Assembly: GCF_003254395.2 (NCBI RefSeq)
Contig: NC_037642.1
Coordinates: 12,419,236-12,483,235, forward strand
Reading direction: 5' to 3'
Length of the DNA stretch: 64,000 nucleotides
DNA from: Apis mellifera
Taxonomy: Eukaryota > Arthropoda > Insecta > Hymenoptera > Apidae
Part shown: positions 49,056-61,479 of the stretch, in pieces
Numbering within the stretch: position 1 is the stretch's first letter
Layout: the number at the start of each line of letters is the position of its first letter
Translations under genes and position numbers: made by a program
The notes under the pieces: model-generated
What the model was told of the DNA's origin: nothing
Database searches by the model: none
The model's input: only the letters and a program-made list of their open reading frames with translations

Positions 49056-50786
49056 CATGGACGGTTGTGCGATGGACAACGATGAAAACTGTTATAGAAG
49101 CGAAACGTTGACACGCAATATTTCGAAGCGATGACACTCTCTTTAGACACTATTGGCGAGAAAATCACCACACTGTACATAGCCTTCCCTCTTGTTTCAC
49201 CGGATTTTCCCTCGCTAATGCACTCTTCCCCCGCATGATTTTCGCCGCTTGTCACTTTGTATTTATCAGGGATCGGGACACCAGCATGAATTATTCCCCG
49301 CGCAACGAACGGATAGTTTCCATCGACTTTTTTCTTCTTCTTTCTCTTTCTTTCTTTCTTTCTCTCTACCACGTGATATCGATCGATCGTGGACGAGAGA
49401 GAGAGAGAGAGGGAACGGTTCGAAATTTTGAGGTTGTTCTTTCATTACACGTGTCACGTTCGATAATACGACGCTCTCGAACCGCCCGAACGGTACCAGA
49501 TTATATCGAAATTACGCGGTATAACGCGATATAGCGGTATAACGACGATAATAGCCGTTACTATACAGGGGACTATATATACGTGGTGCGACAATATTAA
49601 CGCTAATACGGTTAAAAATATCGATCGATTATATACGATTTTACACGTTGTGCGCGCCGACGTTCGATAAAATTAAGGAGCCGAGGAAATAGCGGGATAT
49701 TACACAGCGTGTTCGTGTCCGTGTAAAGCGGTTACAATAATACCATTTCGATCGTACTCGTCGGCCGCTTAAACCGAACGATTAGGAGGAAAATTCCTCG
49801 CCACCGCCTCCCAACTCCGAAGGACCTCTTTTTTCCAATCGCCTCGCACAAAAGCGACCCATTTCCTCCCTCCATTCTTCCCCTCCCGTCCTACGTTTTA
49901 TCGCCTACGTTCGCACAGATTAATACGACGATTTGAAACGTCGTAGCGAATGGAAGAAGTGCGATTATATACCAGATATGATTTATCCCCCCCGAATACA
50001 TAGATTTCGAGTTTCCTGTCCAAAAACCGAGGAGGGGGGGGGGGGGGATTCTAAGAGAGAAAAGATTCTTAATTCTATCTCCGCCGCTTCCATGGTTGCA
50101 AAGATCGGTGACAAAAGCTGAATCGCGCTGATGAAGCTGGAAACGAGAGAGAAAGAGAAAGAGATCGACAGCGGTTGAATCGACCGCCGCTCGAATTTAT
50201 TCGAACGGTGGCAGGGCAAACGTTGCCTCTTCTTTTTCTTCTCCCTTCTCTTCGATACCCGGGCCAAGATTCTTGGGTGGGGGGAGGATGATCTGATTTC
50301 CACGTGAACGGCTCGTGACGGTTATATGGAAGGGAACGAGGATACGGTTTGTATTCGATCCCGAGGTAAATCTATCGTTGGCCTCTGCTCGATTCGTTGA
50401 TCCTTGAGCTTGTGCTCCGCGCGTGAAGCGACGCGCGCCTGTATATATTGGCATTCGAGATGGATGGATACATTCGTTGCGGCGGAAGTGGCGATGCGCG
50501 ATGATGCGCGCGGGGAGGGGAGGGGGGGAGGGGGCGCGTTCTACGATCGCGTCTACTTGTTTAAAGTTTCCTTTTTTTTTTTTTCTTTTTTTTTGGGAAG
50601 AAAAGGTAGTTATTCAACAGAGGATTTTTCTCTCCTTCGGTTTTGAAATATGTTACCGAGCAACGACGAACGTACAGTTTCCGAACAATTTTTCTCCGTA
50701 CGCGCTCGCTTTCGAGATATTCGAGGAAAAAATTGCCGCCACGTTTCTGATATTATAAATATACAGAATCGTTGGAAAGAAGGACA
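49056..50786. other. Non-coding spacer
   Basis: Contains (CTTT)n near 49335-49362, (GA)n at 49396-49410, a G-run of about 16 nt at 50032-50047, and a G-rich patch at 50511-50535 followed by poly-T at 50571-50594. No gene recognised. Confidence 0.55.
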
Positions 50787-51092
50787 ATGATATCCTATAA
50801 TTGATGAAATTATATGAAGGGAAAAAATTGCAAAATCAATTGATGGTGATGAGCCATATAAATATGCTGATAGTGGTGGATATACTGTTCATCCAGTTCC
50901 TCCAGGTCTTGGAAAAGTATGAATAATGAAGGTGGTAGAAGTCGGAATCTAATATTATTTATTCGAGGAAAAGCTATATCAGGGGATTCTAATATTAATG
51001 GAATTAATCAATTTCCAAATCCTCCAATTAGGAATGGTATAACTATAAAAAAAATTATTAAAAATGTCTAGTTACAATTATATTATAAATTT
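50787..51092 (-). pseudogene. NUMT: nuclear copy of mitochondrial cox1
   Basis: The minus strand, read with the invertebrate mitochondrial code, gives QIYNMIVTSH, then FLMIFFMVMPFLIGGFGNWL, IPLMLESPDMAFPRMNNI and LLPPSLFML. It then shifts frame and resumes with recognisable FAIFSLHM and SSIMG segments. This is the middle of cytochrome c oxidase subunit I. Relative to the family it shows small deletions: about two codons after FSLHM, and roughly 20 bp after LLPPSLF removing the residues before the PGTGWTVYPP block. It also has frame-disrupting changes, so it is not functional in either code. Homology ends near 51092 at the side closer to the cox1 start. Confidence 0.93.
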
Positions 51093-52208
51093 GGTATTTA
51101 GGAACCTAGTATTCCAGAGACCATAAGGCTAGATTTTCATCAATTATCCGATTTTTCCTTTTTTTTAACAAAATTTTCTTTTTTTTTATTCATATTTTAT
51201 ATTCATTATTTTTATTATTATTTATGTTATGCGCATCTTCGAAAATTTTTAACAAAATTGTAAACCGAGATCTTTCCTCGAATAGCAAAATACTGTTTGA
51301 TCTGGCTATTTGAACCTAACCTAACTTTTCCACTATTCGAGATAAAATTATTCTTGACGACGAGACATCGAGAAAATAAATTCCGATAGAGAATATAGAA
51401 TACAGAATATAGACGAGGTGATTCGTGCGATTCTTATCGAGTCGAGTGGACGCGGTAATTCCTCATTAATTAGAAGGCCGGCGGTGGACGGTAGATGAAA
51501 ATCGGGAAGGAAGCGGAGTGAAAGCGGTGGCGAGATAAGGCGGTTGCACGAGGCAATTGCAATTTCGCGGTACACGTGCTCTCCGTCGTGTACTCGGTCG
51601 ATACACGTCCGGAAGATACTAATCTCCGTGCTCGCGGAACTTTTTCATCCCCCCCCCCCTCCCCCCGCCTCGCTTCCTGAACAGGTTCGACCGGATTGGT
51701 GAACGGTATTACGAACTGACCACGACGCTCGGTCTCCTCTCCTTTTTCGACTCCCTCGTTCAATTTCAGCAATATTATATCTCGGTTTGTTGGTAAGTGT
51801 TGTCATAACGAAATTTAAGCGAATTTGAAGTCGAGAGTTTTTGAACCCGATTGAAAAAGTAACTTGCAGTTAATAATCTCGAATAAAGTAGTTATTAAAA
51901 CGTTTATTCGTAGTTTATTCATTTGTGATTATGAGCAGTCGAATTCTATCTTCGTCGGTTTGCTTCGATGGTCTTTATTTTGTCTTTGTCAACCTCAACT
52001 GTTAATACACTTTCACAAACTTCGCGTAACTTTTTTCTCGCTTGAACAATATTCTTAACTTTTCGGTAATAAAACGGTAAAATATGCTCCTTTCGATTTT
52101 GCATCTTTATCACGCACATGAAAAACACAAACCGCACAAGAATCGAGCGAATTTTTCTTACAAACAAACCACGAAACGCCAACTCTCAAAATATAACGTA
52201 ATAACGAA
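51093..52208. other. Spacer after NUMT
   Basis: AT-rich sequence with poly-T runs at about 51165 and 51183, AACCTAACCTAACT at about 51313, and a C-run at 51650-51666. No gene recognised. Confidence 0.55.
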
Positions 52209-52451
52209 TGACACGGTTCAGAACGAAGTTGGCTGGATATAAACGTTCGACTAGCGACGCTCGCGTGAAGAAATAAAATTACTTTCCGGATGACACGGTT
52301 CAGAACGAAGTTGGCTGGATATAAACCTTCGACTAGCGACACTCGCGTGAAGAAATAAAATTACTTTCTGGATGACACGGTTCAGAACGAAGTTGGCTGG
52401 ATAAACGTTCGAGTAGCGACGCTCGTGTGAAGAAATGAAATTACTTTCTGT
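52209..52451. repeat. Three-copy 82-bp tandem repeat
   Basis: The word ACACGGTTCAGAACGAAGTT starts at 52211, 52293 and 52375, exactly 82 bp apart. The unit continues with GGCTGGATATAAACGTTCGA, CTAGCGACGCTCGCGTGAAG and AAATAAAATTACTTTC. The third unit lacks four bases (GGATAAACG instead of GGATATAAACG-type spacing). The period is not a multiple of three, so open frames across it are incidental. Confidence 0.95.
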
Positions 52452-53300
52452 ACAATCCATGTTATTACATTTTGTTACATATTATTACAAATTAAATTTT
52501 GTTGCTTGAGAACCTTTGCGAAAGTTAAAAGTAAAAAAAAAAAAAAAAGCAGAGACGCGAAAAATATCGTGTACCAGAGATTTTCGATCCATTTCGAGGA
52601 GACAAGGAATGGGAAACGGTTGGGAGGAAAAATCCCCAACCATCGGGAGGAAAGTGCTCGGTTGGCAGCGATGCGTAAGGAAGAGGAACGGTCTCTGTAT
52701 CCTACCAGTCTGTTCGATGACAGGCAGCGTTGATCCGTCGCTCTCCATCAGACGCCCCGTTTTCTTTATCAAACCACCTGGCCGGCTCCCTTGTCGCCCC
52801 TCCTCCAATGTGCTTCTCAAATGTGCAAATGCGTTTCCTGAAAAGCCTAGCAACTCCCGCTGCCTGTCTGCGACGCGCGACGTGCGACGAATTCTTTGGC
52901 CGGTATTTCTCCTCCATCCACGCCGATCCTCTCTGCTCGGAACTACTGAAAACTGGAAGTGGGGGCGAAAGGGAAGGGAAATCGGCGCAGTGGGGGGAGG
53001 GTTAAGGAAATATCGCATCGAAAGCGTGGAAAAGCAGTGATTCGAGGCGCGTGAGCGGAATTCTCGCGATAAATATCCCGTGTTTGTGTTTTCGCCTGTT
53101 TTCCTCCGTCGCTTCCTTCGTGCTTTATATATTTCTGTACAAATTCGCGCGGATTTTAATTAACGAGCGAGCGAATTATCTCAGCTTCGGACTTTGCCTT
53201 GTTGACAATCCCGACACCGGACGCTACACAATAGTGGAACAGTTGTTGAATATTCAAAATCGTAAAAATTATCCAAGACTGAAAAGTGAAATATTTTAAA
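52452..53300. other. Low-stop unique segment, open on both strands
   Basis: Between about 52500 and 53040 both strands carry open frames of over 170 codons, plus other overlapping frames. The sequence is GC-balanced and non-repetitive apart from a poly-A near 52534-52550. Mirror-image openness usually reflects composition rather than coding. No domain is recognised in any frame. It may hold an exon or regulatory sequence, but this cannot be decided from sequence alone. Confidence 0.35.
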
Positions 53301-54008
53301 AATGATCGATAGTGTGTTTTATTCGTATTACGAAATTACATTTATAAATTGAGAGAAATAAATAAAATTTTCATTACAATCGTTATATCGATAGATTAGA
53401 ATAGGATTCGTATGCTACGAGAACATGATGAATCGAACGTTGTGGAAAATTATTTAAAAATAAAAATATATATTTTTATGTATTTTTACGTACCAAATAT
53501 ATCATCATCGTTTTGCCACGATCTTACATATCTTTTTTCCTTTTTTCATAAAAATAATACGTCTCGTGTATCTATTTAAAATAAGATAATTGATTAATTG
53601 CGCGAGCGTAACTAAAAACCGAGAGTTTTCTTTACCCGAATGCATTCGTGTCGTCATACACTTCGAAACGTACGATTAATTCGAGAGTGCAATTACAAAA
53701 AACTGAATAATCCACCTAACCGTAGAAAAATATTATCTCGGCAATTCTTTATCCTCGGAGAGAGAGAGAAGAGAATACGTAGCGCGTACGTGATGATGCT
53801 TGTCCCTCGTTTACGCGTATTTTTCATACCACGAGCACAGAGGTACACGCGAGGCACGCAACCCGCCATTATTTTTCGCTGTTTTTGTCGCCGTTTGAAG
53901 TTTTCGTTAATTACCATCCAGCTGCTGAAAAACGCGCTTTAATTATTCGTCCCGTCGAGATAGCGGACGATGCTGCCCTCGATAGAGTAACACGTTTACC
54001 ATCGGGGG

Positions 54009-54042
<34 letters not shown>

Positions 54043-57000
54043 CATTGGTTTCGCGCGCAGGACGATAAATTTTATCAACACGCAAGGACGATTTCCCCTC
54101 TCTCCCCCTCTCCGTCCAGAATTTTCCTGCATAGAGTAATTACCACATTTGTATTTCGTTCCAAATATTTTATTTGCTTTTTTGCCGCGATAAAAAAAAA
54201 TTAACAGCGATGCGTCCGTTTGATAAATATCTCGCAAACGAGGAGGGGGGGGGGGGATATTTCGCATATTTGTCAATTATACAATTGGAAACGAAATGTT
54301 GCCTGCACGCGTGTTGTAATGCAATACACAACAATCATTTTCCCCCCCCGTTCTCCGTTTAAAGGAAAATCTTGTTGCTCTCTGTAATTTTTCTCGTCGG
54401 GAGAAATATTATTATTCGAATCCCATTTAGAGCAAAAATATCCAGTTGGAGGTAAAATTTGTCGAAAATTTGCAAGGAATTGGCATATGATGTTTCGTCG
54501 ACCAGAAAGAATTCTGAAAAGAATTTATTTATTTCGCGTATTCAATATTAGAGATCGTAGAGTATCTATGAAAAAATATAGTGCCTCAATTTCGAAGAAT
54601 GGAATAGAATTAAGAATCAATTCTGTATCGGAAATTTTCAGGTAAAAATAATTGTAAACAATTGTACGTCGTGCAAAAAAATTTAACAAGGCGGTTCGAA
54701 TCAAGAATTTTTATGAATTCGAAGCGATTAATATTTTAGCAACAAATTGCGATGACCATCCGTCGAATCGGATTTTAAAAAACGTGTGTTTCAAAAAGAA
54801 TGAGAAAATAGAAATTCAGAGGAAAATAGATAAACTCGATAGCGAAAATTCACTTTGCCCTGTACGAAGGCAATTAATTATAATTCGCGTATCCGTGTCC
54901 CACGCGTAAAAAGCGAGCAAAGTCGCGGCGCGCGCGCACGCAACGAACACGAGTCGGCGAGAGATCGTGGAACGACGACGAGGCATTTTAATATTCTCTT
55001 TGCCCCGCCTCTCCCGGATCCCACCAACTTCGGTAAATATTAGATTAGCGCATATGAAACACCGTTTTTCCTCGAGAATCTTCCGGCTTATTATATATAT
55101 ATATTCGCGGCTTAAATTCCATCCTGTTCGACGATTCGCGATTGTATATACAAAACATTTGCGCCTGAAGAAGGAAAAGAGTCGAGTCTCGCGTAGCGTG
55201 AAATTCGATACCGCCGTGGCTTGTTTTTTGCGATATTCCTACACGCGAGCGGGCGACGTTTAGTAGTTCGAGGAAAGAAACGGTAGAGGGATACGAGTCG
55301 AGTCTCGGACGAACGAATCTATCGTTCAAATTTTCTACAATCCGTTGCTCCCTGCGTGGGGATACAAGTCTCGAGAACTGTTGGGGAAAGAGATCGTGAA
55401 ACAATGCGAGCTTTAATCCGAACAGTAAATCGAACAGAAAGAAATAATAAAGAAGAAAATCGTCGAACGAATCTTGCGTGAATATATGTACGCGGTAGGA
55501 AGAGTAGAAGAGAGAAGGAAAGAAGGATATGCGCAATAACGCGAATTCCCTCTCGAGGGAAAGTAGTGGCGTTTAAAACGGCGTAAAGAGGAGCGTCCGT
55601 CCGAAAATTTCTATGAATATTTGCTGGGCTCGAGTATTGTCTTAAAATAAGCTTGTGGAGTTGGTAAGACGCGGAAAAGGGAGGGCCCCGTTTTGTTTAC
55701 CGGATTCGCCAGGTTTTAACCGGTTGAAACCCCTCTCTCTCTCTTCGCCCTTCCCTCCCTCGGTCTAGAGAGAAACCTGAGCCGCATCGTTCTCCCCAAA
55801 CTGTTCATTCCAACGTTGGAAAAAGTTAAGGCGGATTATGCTCGGAATGGTCGAACGAAAGTGGGCATTCTCGCCGTCGCCGCTCAACGAGACGGATTTT
55901 CCCCCGTGGCGGGAATTTTAAATTACTCGAAAATTTTCATTGCCGAGTTTTAGTCGAATCTGAAAAGATACTGGACCACGGATCGTTCTCCTCGATTTCT
56001 TATACCCCCTTTGTCGAACTTCTCTGACGAACTATTATATTCGCGAGGATTCCCCGAGCTTTTCAAAAGCTTTCCGCGTTGATTGCGGGCTTTTGAAAAA
56101 TGTCACGGCCACTCTTTTATTCATGGTGGAGGGGGAGGGGGAGGGCGGCGGCAGGAGGGGGGGGGGGGAAAGAGTGTAAAATAACATCACGGGAACAGCG
56201 AATGGGCAAAATTTAATAAAGTCGCTTCGATATATTATCGTTTTTAAATAAAACGATAATAATAAATCCGTAAATAATTGTTAACGAGTTATACGAAATG
56301 TTATCGTTAATCACTCGAAGCAACTTTATTTTTAACTTTAACTTACTTTTTCAATTTTTGGATTAAAACTACGATTATAACGACGCGTTTTGATAAACAT
56401 TTTTTTGAATTATTCTCGAAACGAACGAATTTGAATTAAATAAACCCTTAAATTTAAATTTAAAGTTGCACGAAAAAATGGATAAATGTCGCATTTCAAC
56501 GAGTAATTTCGTTCAATTGAACTAAGTTCATTTTTAAATTATTTTTTTTTTTCAACTATCTTGAATGAATCGTATTTTTATTATCAATTTCGAGAATGTT
56601 TAATTATCATCCCCCCTTTCATTCACCCGTTCTATATTACGTATTTATTCTTGACTCTGAACTGTTTGGGGCGGGTATTTTTCCTTTAAATTGGATATTT
56701 CCTCTGTACAATGCGGGGAAATAAATTGGTGTCTCCCACCTTTTTTCCTACGTTAATTACGATGGCAAAAATGGGGGAAGATTTTTTTCTGCGAACGAAC
56801 TCGAAAATAAATGGAGAAGCGGCGACGAAAAAGTGGGTAATGAACGTGATAAATCGCGTTGAGGGACGCAAAAAAAAAAAAAATACAATAATCTATCGAA
56901 TCAATTCACTTGCGTTATTTTCGATAATCATCTATTTGTACGAATCTCAAATAAAAAAAAAAAAAAAAAAAAAATTCGAAAACGTTAAAATTTAAAAAGT

Positions 57001-57635
57001 TAAGTAAAAACGGAGGAAAAGATCAAAGGAACGGCATAGGAAAGAGAGACGCTTGCGCTGTGCGCCGTAAAGCAAAAGGCAAAGGGAAGGAAGGAAGACG
57101 GAGAAGAGAGAGAGAGAGAAAGAAAATTAAGAAACGGGCAGAAGAAGCGAGCGAAAGAAACAATGAGAGATTGGAAGAAGGGGGCGAAGGAGAAGACGGG
57201 GCAGGAATGGCGTCGCTGGGTCGCTGGGAGGGAGGGGGGAGGGGGAACAAAGAGCGACGAAGGAAATAATGGTGGAAAATTTTATGGAATCGCGAGCTCG
57301 GGGGGTAATTGCCGGGTATGCACGGCTGAGAAAGATGTGGAAATATTAAAAAGGGGGAGGGGAGATGGGTTGGTGGAGGGGGGGGAGGAGATTGTGGAGA
57401 TTGATGCCATCAGGCGAAAAGATGTTGCGATGTTGGTCTTCGAATCGAATTTCTCTTACGGCGCGTGCTCTATATTCTATGTAGAACACAGAGGACACAC
57501 GTACACGCACACATACATATATACAGAGTCGTACACAACGGTCGTCAACACGGGAATATTTATCTTTCGTCGATGGTTTCTTTAATTCAACCATTGTTTC
57601 TTAACGCTTCCTTTTTTTTTTCTACTTTCTTCCAG
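53301..57635. other. Non-coding spacer
   Basis: Contains a 31-nt poly-A at 54009-54039, G-runs at 54245-54255 and 56157-56168, poly-A at 56952-56973, (GA)n near 57105-57120 and a CA/TA composite at 57494-57522. No gene recognised. Confidence 0.55.
54009..54039. repeat. 31-nt poly-A
   Basis: Uninterrupted A run, seen directly. No retroposon body or target-site duplication was recognised next to it. Confidence 0.9.
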
Positions 57636-57728
57636 ATCCTCGAGCTGCATCGTGACTCTTCTCCCCTCCCCCCCTTCTTGGACCGAAGGCCAAGTTACAC
57701 GCCGGATACATCGCGAGGCAATTAAGGA
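57636..57728 (+). CDS. Candidate coding exon after strong acceptor
   Basis: A canonical polypyrimidine tract and acceptor (TTTTTCTACTTTCTTCCAG) ends at 57635. In phase 0 the frame reads ILELHRDSSPLPPFLDRRPS, then YTPDTSRGN and TAA at 57723-57725, so it could be a terminal exon of 29 codons. A second frame (SSSCIVTLLPSPPSWTEG) stays open through a donor-like GAG|GTAATA at 57728, so it could instead be an internal exon. Two open frames reduce confidence in either. No family recognised. Confidence 0.25.
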
Positions 57729-60171
57729 GGTAATAATTCGATCGGGGAAAGAAATTTCGAGACGATCCTTCGAAACGTAACGTCTTATTTTCTGCGTTAA
57801 CAAGTTTCTAACATTTAAAATCAAAATCCTTTCATCGAATCCGTCGAAAATTTGTCCCGTCCTCGAAATCGAGTGGATGAGAACACGTGAATTCTAATTC
57901 CACGAAGAGAGAGCGAGACCGAGCGAGCGAGCGAGCGAGCAAGAGAGAGAGAGAGATATCTCGACCCTCGGTTGTTTGTTTTGCTCATAAAAGTCGTTCT
58001 CTCGATCCATCTCTTCCTCTCCCCTCCTTCCCCAGGATCTCGATTCAGTTTGCCTCGGTTTGACAGAGATATCTGGGCCGCATTTCGCAGCGACGAAAAA
58101 TAAATTTCCATCCTGTATAATCGGATTAATTAGCCGAGAAACAAATTTTGCGCGTTTGCACGCGATGACGCTAATAGAATCGGCGGAAAGGGAGGGGAGG
58201 GAGATCGATGCGGTTGAGCGACAGATATCGGACGTTGCCCTTATCCAATCTTTCTTCTCCCTTTAATTGAAATTTTATTCATTTCTAATTGGCGATACGT
58301 ATAACAATACATATCGACGATATGTGTAATAATAACGATAATAATAATATCCGCGCGAATAACGATGATCGTTCGAAAGTAAAAGAAGATAGGAGACGAG
58401 GCACGCGAGTAGTCTTCACGCATGCGTAGTGCGCGTTTCGAGCATGGACGAACGTCACGGACGAACGTTACGTGATGCTATTATATCGACGGTAACTAAC
58501 CCGTGTAGGTTAGAAGAAGTGCGAGTTTTTCAACGATCTTCTATCTTGTTATAGACTTTAAGTGCCAACCAATGATATTATCGAAAAAAAAAAACGTATC
58601 AAACGAACACTTGGAACGTTTAATCGATTGTATAATAAAATTTCAATCCGGAAAAATTTTGACGACGATCCTCCTTTTCCCCCCGTTTCTCGTCGATACT
58701 CGCGAAAACTCCCTTCCCGTGAAATTGAATTTCTTTCCCGTTGTAAGGCGCATAACGTATGCGAGAACGAATATGACGGGCAAGCAATCACGTTTAAAGA
58801 CTTCCCTTTCGCGTTTCGTGAAGGAGAGAGCGGGAAGAGGGGAAGGGGGGCTGTTAAAGCCATCGATGCGATTCCCAAAGGTCTTTAGAAAGACCGTTCG
58901 AGTTGCAATCTCGAAAATTCGGCCATGATGTATCGTGTCGTATATACATATTCCACGGCAAGAATGGTATTACTCATCGGTGCTGCCATCTATCTCGTTA
59001 TTTTTCATCCTCCTTCCATCTTATTTTTACGCTCCCTAACATTGCATTTATGAGCCTCCCGTTTCACCGATTGACGAATAGTGAAAAACAAAGAGAGAAG
59101 AGGGGGCGCGGGGTGGAGGGAGAGAAGACGATCCTTGCTTGCAATTGGTTTAAAGGATGCCTCGATCGCGCGTCTCGTTATGTCTGCCTCGAGGTCGACT
59201 CGGTAAATCGAGAAATGTCAGGGGGACGCGTCGTCGAAAATGTCAGCGAGTAAAAGTAACAAAGAGGGTCTATTTTTATCCAGACTTACCGTATAACCGT
59301 AATTATTGGAGAATCGTTCGAAAAATACGGTTGTTTACTGAAAATGATTTTCACGTGGCCGTTTCAAAATCATCGATTGTGAGAAGTTTGAAAACGAAAA
59401 TATGTTTTTGATGGAAATGAATTTTTTTTTTTTTTTCGATCGAGAAGCATGGAACAGAGAGAGGAGATAAGAGAATCCTTGCACGTCTCGCTGACAATAT
59501 AACCACGCTTTACACTTATATATATTTATACTTAAAGATTTCTACGAATGAAATATATCCTTTTGCATTCGAATTGTGATATATATATATATATATACTT
59601 AAAGATTTTTACGAGTGTTCTTTTTTTCACGAACTTCGAATAGTTGAAGAAAACAAACATGGAGGGGGAAGTTCCTTTTCATTGGAGGAGAAGAAATCGA
59701 GAAAAAGAAGGGGGGGGGGGGAGAACTGTGTGACGAAAGATTATTTTGGGTATTCCGTTGGTGGCTTTATAAGACTGTTTTGTGCCGTGGGATAAAGGAG
59801 GCTGATATTAAAGCCTCCGTGGATCTTCCTCGTTTTCAACGTTGACTCTGCGAATACCGTGCCGCGTGTGTAGAAATGTTCTTAACTCGGCTTATTAAAT
59901 TTCACCGACGTTTTATACACCGACGCTGACTTTATTGCCGTCACGATCCCGTCCTTCTCTCGCGTCGCTATAAAGATAAACAAACGATGATGACTGGTGT
60001 TTTTTATTGATCGAACACACGACGAAATTTATCATTTTTAAATATATATACATACATATATACGTGTGTGTGTCTCTTAATCCAATCGTAGATTTTTCAA
60101 TTGTTCAAATTGTTTTTAATCGAATTCGTGTTTCATTGCGTATTTTTTTTTCCTTTTTTTTTTTTTTTCAG
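57729..60171. other. Non-coding spacer
   Basis: Includes a GAGC/GA tract at 57910-57956, an ACGCATGCGTAGTGCGCG word near 58418 resembling an NRF-1/EWG-type palindrome, (TA)n at about 59580-59596, a 12-nt G-run at 59710-59721 and poly-T before 60170. No gene recognised. Confidence 0.5.
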
Positions 60172-60231
60172 AGGAATGGAGAATGCACATATCGCTTTAA
60201 CGATATCCATTTTTCAAGTGTTTCCGACAGG
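60172..60231 (+). CDS. Candidate 60-nt internal micro-exon
   Basis: A 17-nt poly-T directly followed by CAG ends at 60171, and a donor-like AGG|GTAAAA follows at 60232. The segment between is exactly 60 nt. In phase 0 it reads RNGECTYRFNDIHFSSVSDR, with no simple repeat; a second frame also lacks stops. Its size, divisibility by three and flanking signals fit a cassette micro-exon. However, poly-T/poly-A tracts are abundant here, so the splice signals could be accidental. No family recognised. Confidence 0.25.
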
Positions 60232-61479
60232 GTAAAAAAAAAAAAAAAAAAATATTTCAAACAAAAATTAATCAATTTTCTATCAAATGTATATATATAT
60301 ATATATATCTGTGAAAATGTCCAGTGTTTAAACATAGAATTTTTCATTATCCAAATGTACAGTTGATCAAAAACTAAACATTTTTTTCGCGAAAAAATCG
60401 AGGGAAAAAGAACGATCGATATATCGTCGAAATCCCGCGCGCGTAACCTGTAATCACAATATTTTTATTTTCACTTCCGAAAATTCCCCTCCCGTTCAAT
60501 TCCATCCCAGCACACTTACTTAGCCTAAACTCTCCTCCAATCTCCCAAAATCCATCCTTACATCTTCATGAAAATTACCTCTCTCTCTCTCTCTCTCTCC
60601 ATAACCATAACCGCGAAATTGAAAATTCGAAAATCGGTAACGAGCGAAGAGCGAAGAAGAGAATCGAAGCGAATAAATGGAGAAAAAAAATAAAGGAGCG
60701 GAGGAAAAAAAAAACAAAAGGCAAAGCAGAAATTACCAACGTCGGGAACAAATCCTGCCGCGGCAGTGGTGGAGAAACGCGCGCACAAAGCGCGCACTGA
60801 AAAACCGCTAGTCGTCGTGAAAAAAACCGCCGTCCAACTTCAGGACGGTTGGGACGCGACGAGTTGTTGCAACGCTGGAACGAGAGAAGCGACGGAGTGG
60901 GGGAAAGGATAGAGAGAGAGATAGAGATAGAGAAGGACGGAGAGAAAGGGACGGTTGAAACGGTCGAAGACGCACAGTTGTTTTCGCGTACGAGCAACGG
61001 TGGACACAAAAGCCGCGCGGCTTCCGCTTCCTTCTTTCATCCCCTTGCTCATCCCCCTATGTGTGTGTGTGTGTGTGTGTGCGTGTTTCTTGTGTTTCTT
61101 CCAGTTTTCGCATTTCGCGGGGGAGGAAAGGAAGGAAGGAAGGAAGGGCAACGTGATAAAAGCGAGGGGAGTGGTGGGTACGCGATATGAATTATTATCG
61201 AGCGTTGGTGCATGGAAAGGGTGCGGATCGGGGGGGAACCCTGTTTGTGAAGTATAATTTCGAAAGGTTTGGGCGACAGGAATTTTTTCCCCCTTTTCTT
61301 CTCCCCTCTTCCCTTTCTCTCTCGAAGAGACGACGATTGCACTTCGCGAGTTCGAGGGAGGGATTTTTGTTTCCTTTTCTTTCCTTTAAATTTTTAAATT
61401 TCAATTCTTTCTCGCGCGTGCGTGAACGTGAATTTTACACGATAATTGTGAAGTAAAGTAGATTCCTTTTTTATCGGTG
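60232..61479. other. Spacer with dinucleotide repeats
   Basis: Contains poly-A at 60234-60251, (TA)n at 60289-60308, (CT)n at 60580-60599, AG/GATA-like purine repeats at 60911-60933, (GT)n at 61061-61086 and (GGAA)n at 61126-61147. No gene recognised; both strands show long frames driven by these repeats. Confidence 0.55.
61061..61086. repeat. (GT)n microsatellite
   Basis: GT dinucleotide run with one GC interruption, seen directly. Confidence 0.9.

Noticed and set aside
51306..51332. AACCTAACCTAAC as a telomere-type (TTAGG)n repeat
   Set aside because: Only two to three imperfect units; too short for interstitial telomeric sequence and a common word in hymenopteran DNA.
54680..54720. GGTTCGAATC-like T-loop suggesting a tRNA
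   Set aside because: No matching acceptor stem, D-loop or anticodon arm could be laid out around it. No other convincing tRNA was found.
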